Source of the DNA: Pseudomonas beijingensis
GTDB taxonomy: Bacteria; Pseudomonadota; Gammaproteobacteria; Pseudomonadales; Pseudomonadaceae
DNA length: 64,000 nt
NCBI RefSeq assembly: GCF_030687295.1
Contig: NZ_CP117425.1
Coordinates: 434,001 to 498,000, forward strand
Reading direction: 5' to 3'
Part shown: in pieces, positions 63,533 to 64,000 of the stretch
Layout: every line of letters begins with the position of its first letter
How positions within the stretch are numbered: the first letter of the stretch is position 1
Notes under the pieces: generated by a model
The model's database searches: none
What the model saw: the letters and a program-made list of their open reading frames with translations, nothing else
What the model was told of the DNA's origin: nothing
Position numbers and translations under genes: made by a program

Positions 63533-64000
63533 ATGCGTGTACTTATTTTCCTGGCCGCGTTGTGTTTCGGCCTGCCGTCGATGGCGGCGTCTCGTTGTGA
63601 TGTCAATGTTGCAACCCACCATGTCGATCTGGATCAGGTCAGCCTGGCCTACCAGAGCGTTGGTCGTGCCTCGGATCCGGCATTGCTCTTGGTGATGGGC
63701 CTGGGTGGACAATTGATCCATTGGCCGGACGAAGTGGTGGTCGCCCTGTGCGAGCAGGGTTTCCGGGTGATTCGCTACGATAACCGCGACGTCGGCCTGT
63801 CCACGTGGCGCCAGGCGCCCGGCAGCGCCAACCTGACCTTTGAAGCCCTGCGCTACAAGCTCGGTTTGCCCGTGGCCGCGCCGTATACCCTGACGGACAT
63901 GGCCGACGACGGGCTGGGACTGATGGACGCGTTGCAGGTGCAAAGCTTCCACGTGTTGGGTGTGAGTATGGGCGGGATGATCGCCCAGCACATGGCCGCC
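63533..64000 (+). CDS. Alpha/beta hydrolase, N-terminal part (runs off window)
   Basis: Open from the ATG at 63533 to the end of the window (156 codons, no stop). A signal peptide ([19 protein letters not shown]) is followed by an alpha/beta hydrolase fold: [15 protein letters not shown] with the oxyanion region, [12 protein letters not shown], and the nucleophile elbow GVSMGGM with Ser. The rest of the triad lies outside. Probably a secreted esterase or hydrolase; substrate unknown. Confidence 0.88.
   Translation, partial: MRVLIFLAALCFGLPSMAASRCDVNVATHHVDLDQVSLAYQSVGRASDPALLLVMGLGGQLIHWPDEVVVALCEQGFRVIRYDNRDVGLSTWRQAPGSANLTFEALRYKLGLPVAAPYTLTDMADDGLGLMDALQVQSFHVLGVSMGGMIAQHMAA

Noticed and set aside
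62213..63991. Long minus-strand open frame over the metE 3' end and REPIN
   Set aside because: Crosses a REPIN and lies opposite metE and a signal-peptide hydrolase; no recognisable protein.

Overview
The window is chromosomal DNA from a fluorescent-group Pseudomonas. The grounds are the era-recO-pdxJ order, a PTS-based nagR-nagA-nagB-nagF-nagE operon, periplasmic PQQ glucose dehydrogenase, a 1298-codon purL, GC-rich third codon positions, and at least fifteen intergenic REP/REPIN clusters of the kinds common in that group (arms such as TGTGGGAGCGAGCTTGCTCG and TGTGGCGAGGGGATTTATCC). No rRNA, tRNA, CRISPR array, integrase or transposase was found.

Layout. 1-8.4 kb: core genes (3' end of era, recO, pdxJ, mltF, purL, a NIF3-like gene); purL carries a one-base insertion. 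8.7-15.9 kb, minus strand: a complete N-acetylglucosamine uptake and catabolism operon under a GntR regulator, with TGGTAT boxes upstream. 16-18 kb: a repeat-rich gap followed by a secreted ADP-ribosyltransferase of the cholera/pertussis type, in which I see a second, degenerate copy of the fold. 18.4-28.6 kb: small housekeeping genes (L,D-transpeptidase, two NUDIX enzymes, gamma-carbonic anhydrase, DUF1289, Pr6Pr, VF530), gcd, purT, a VUT transporter, and a PadR/siderophore-interacting-protein pair with perfect palindromic operators. 29-37.6 kb: a CS1/Cbl-type alternate chaperone-usher fimbrial operon (pilin, usher, three tandem CblD/CfaE-like tip adhesins, chaperone, second pilin); the usher and the middle adhesin are frameshifted. 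37.8-43 kb: a class A PBP-like glycosyltransferase and an amino-acid permease. 43.2-46.1 kb: an AT-richer gtrABC-type O-antigen glucosylation cluster. 46.2-58 kb: an FMN glutamate-synthase-like enzyme, then a five-gene, translationally coupled signalling operon (REC-PAS-GGDEF-EAL, REC-GGDEF-EAL, di-heme peroxidase, periplasmic-sensing histidine kinase, REC-histidine kinase), with a divergent REC/HD-GYP-like gene. 58-64 kb: NUDIX, LysE, GNAT, metR/metE and the start of an alpha/beta hydrolase.

The strongest candidates for something undescribed are: (1) the putative ADP-ribosyltransferase with a tandem pseudo-ART domain; (2) the signalling operon, in which two overlapping genes have reciprocal decay (one with intact GGDEF and dead EAL, the next with dead GGDEF and intact EAL) and a di-heme peroxidase is co-translated with a histidine kinase; (3) the triplicated mosaic tip adhesins with divergent N-terminal halves and near-identical C-terminal halves; and (4) REPINs whose arms have been extended into short tandem repeats at several loci. 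Four frameshifts in three genes may be real decay or sequencing errors; the sequence alone cannot tell.
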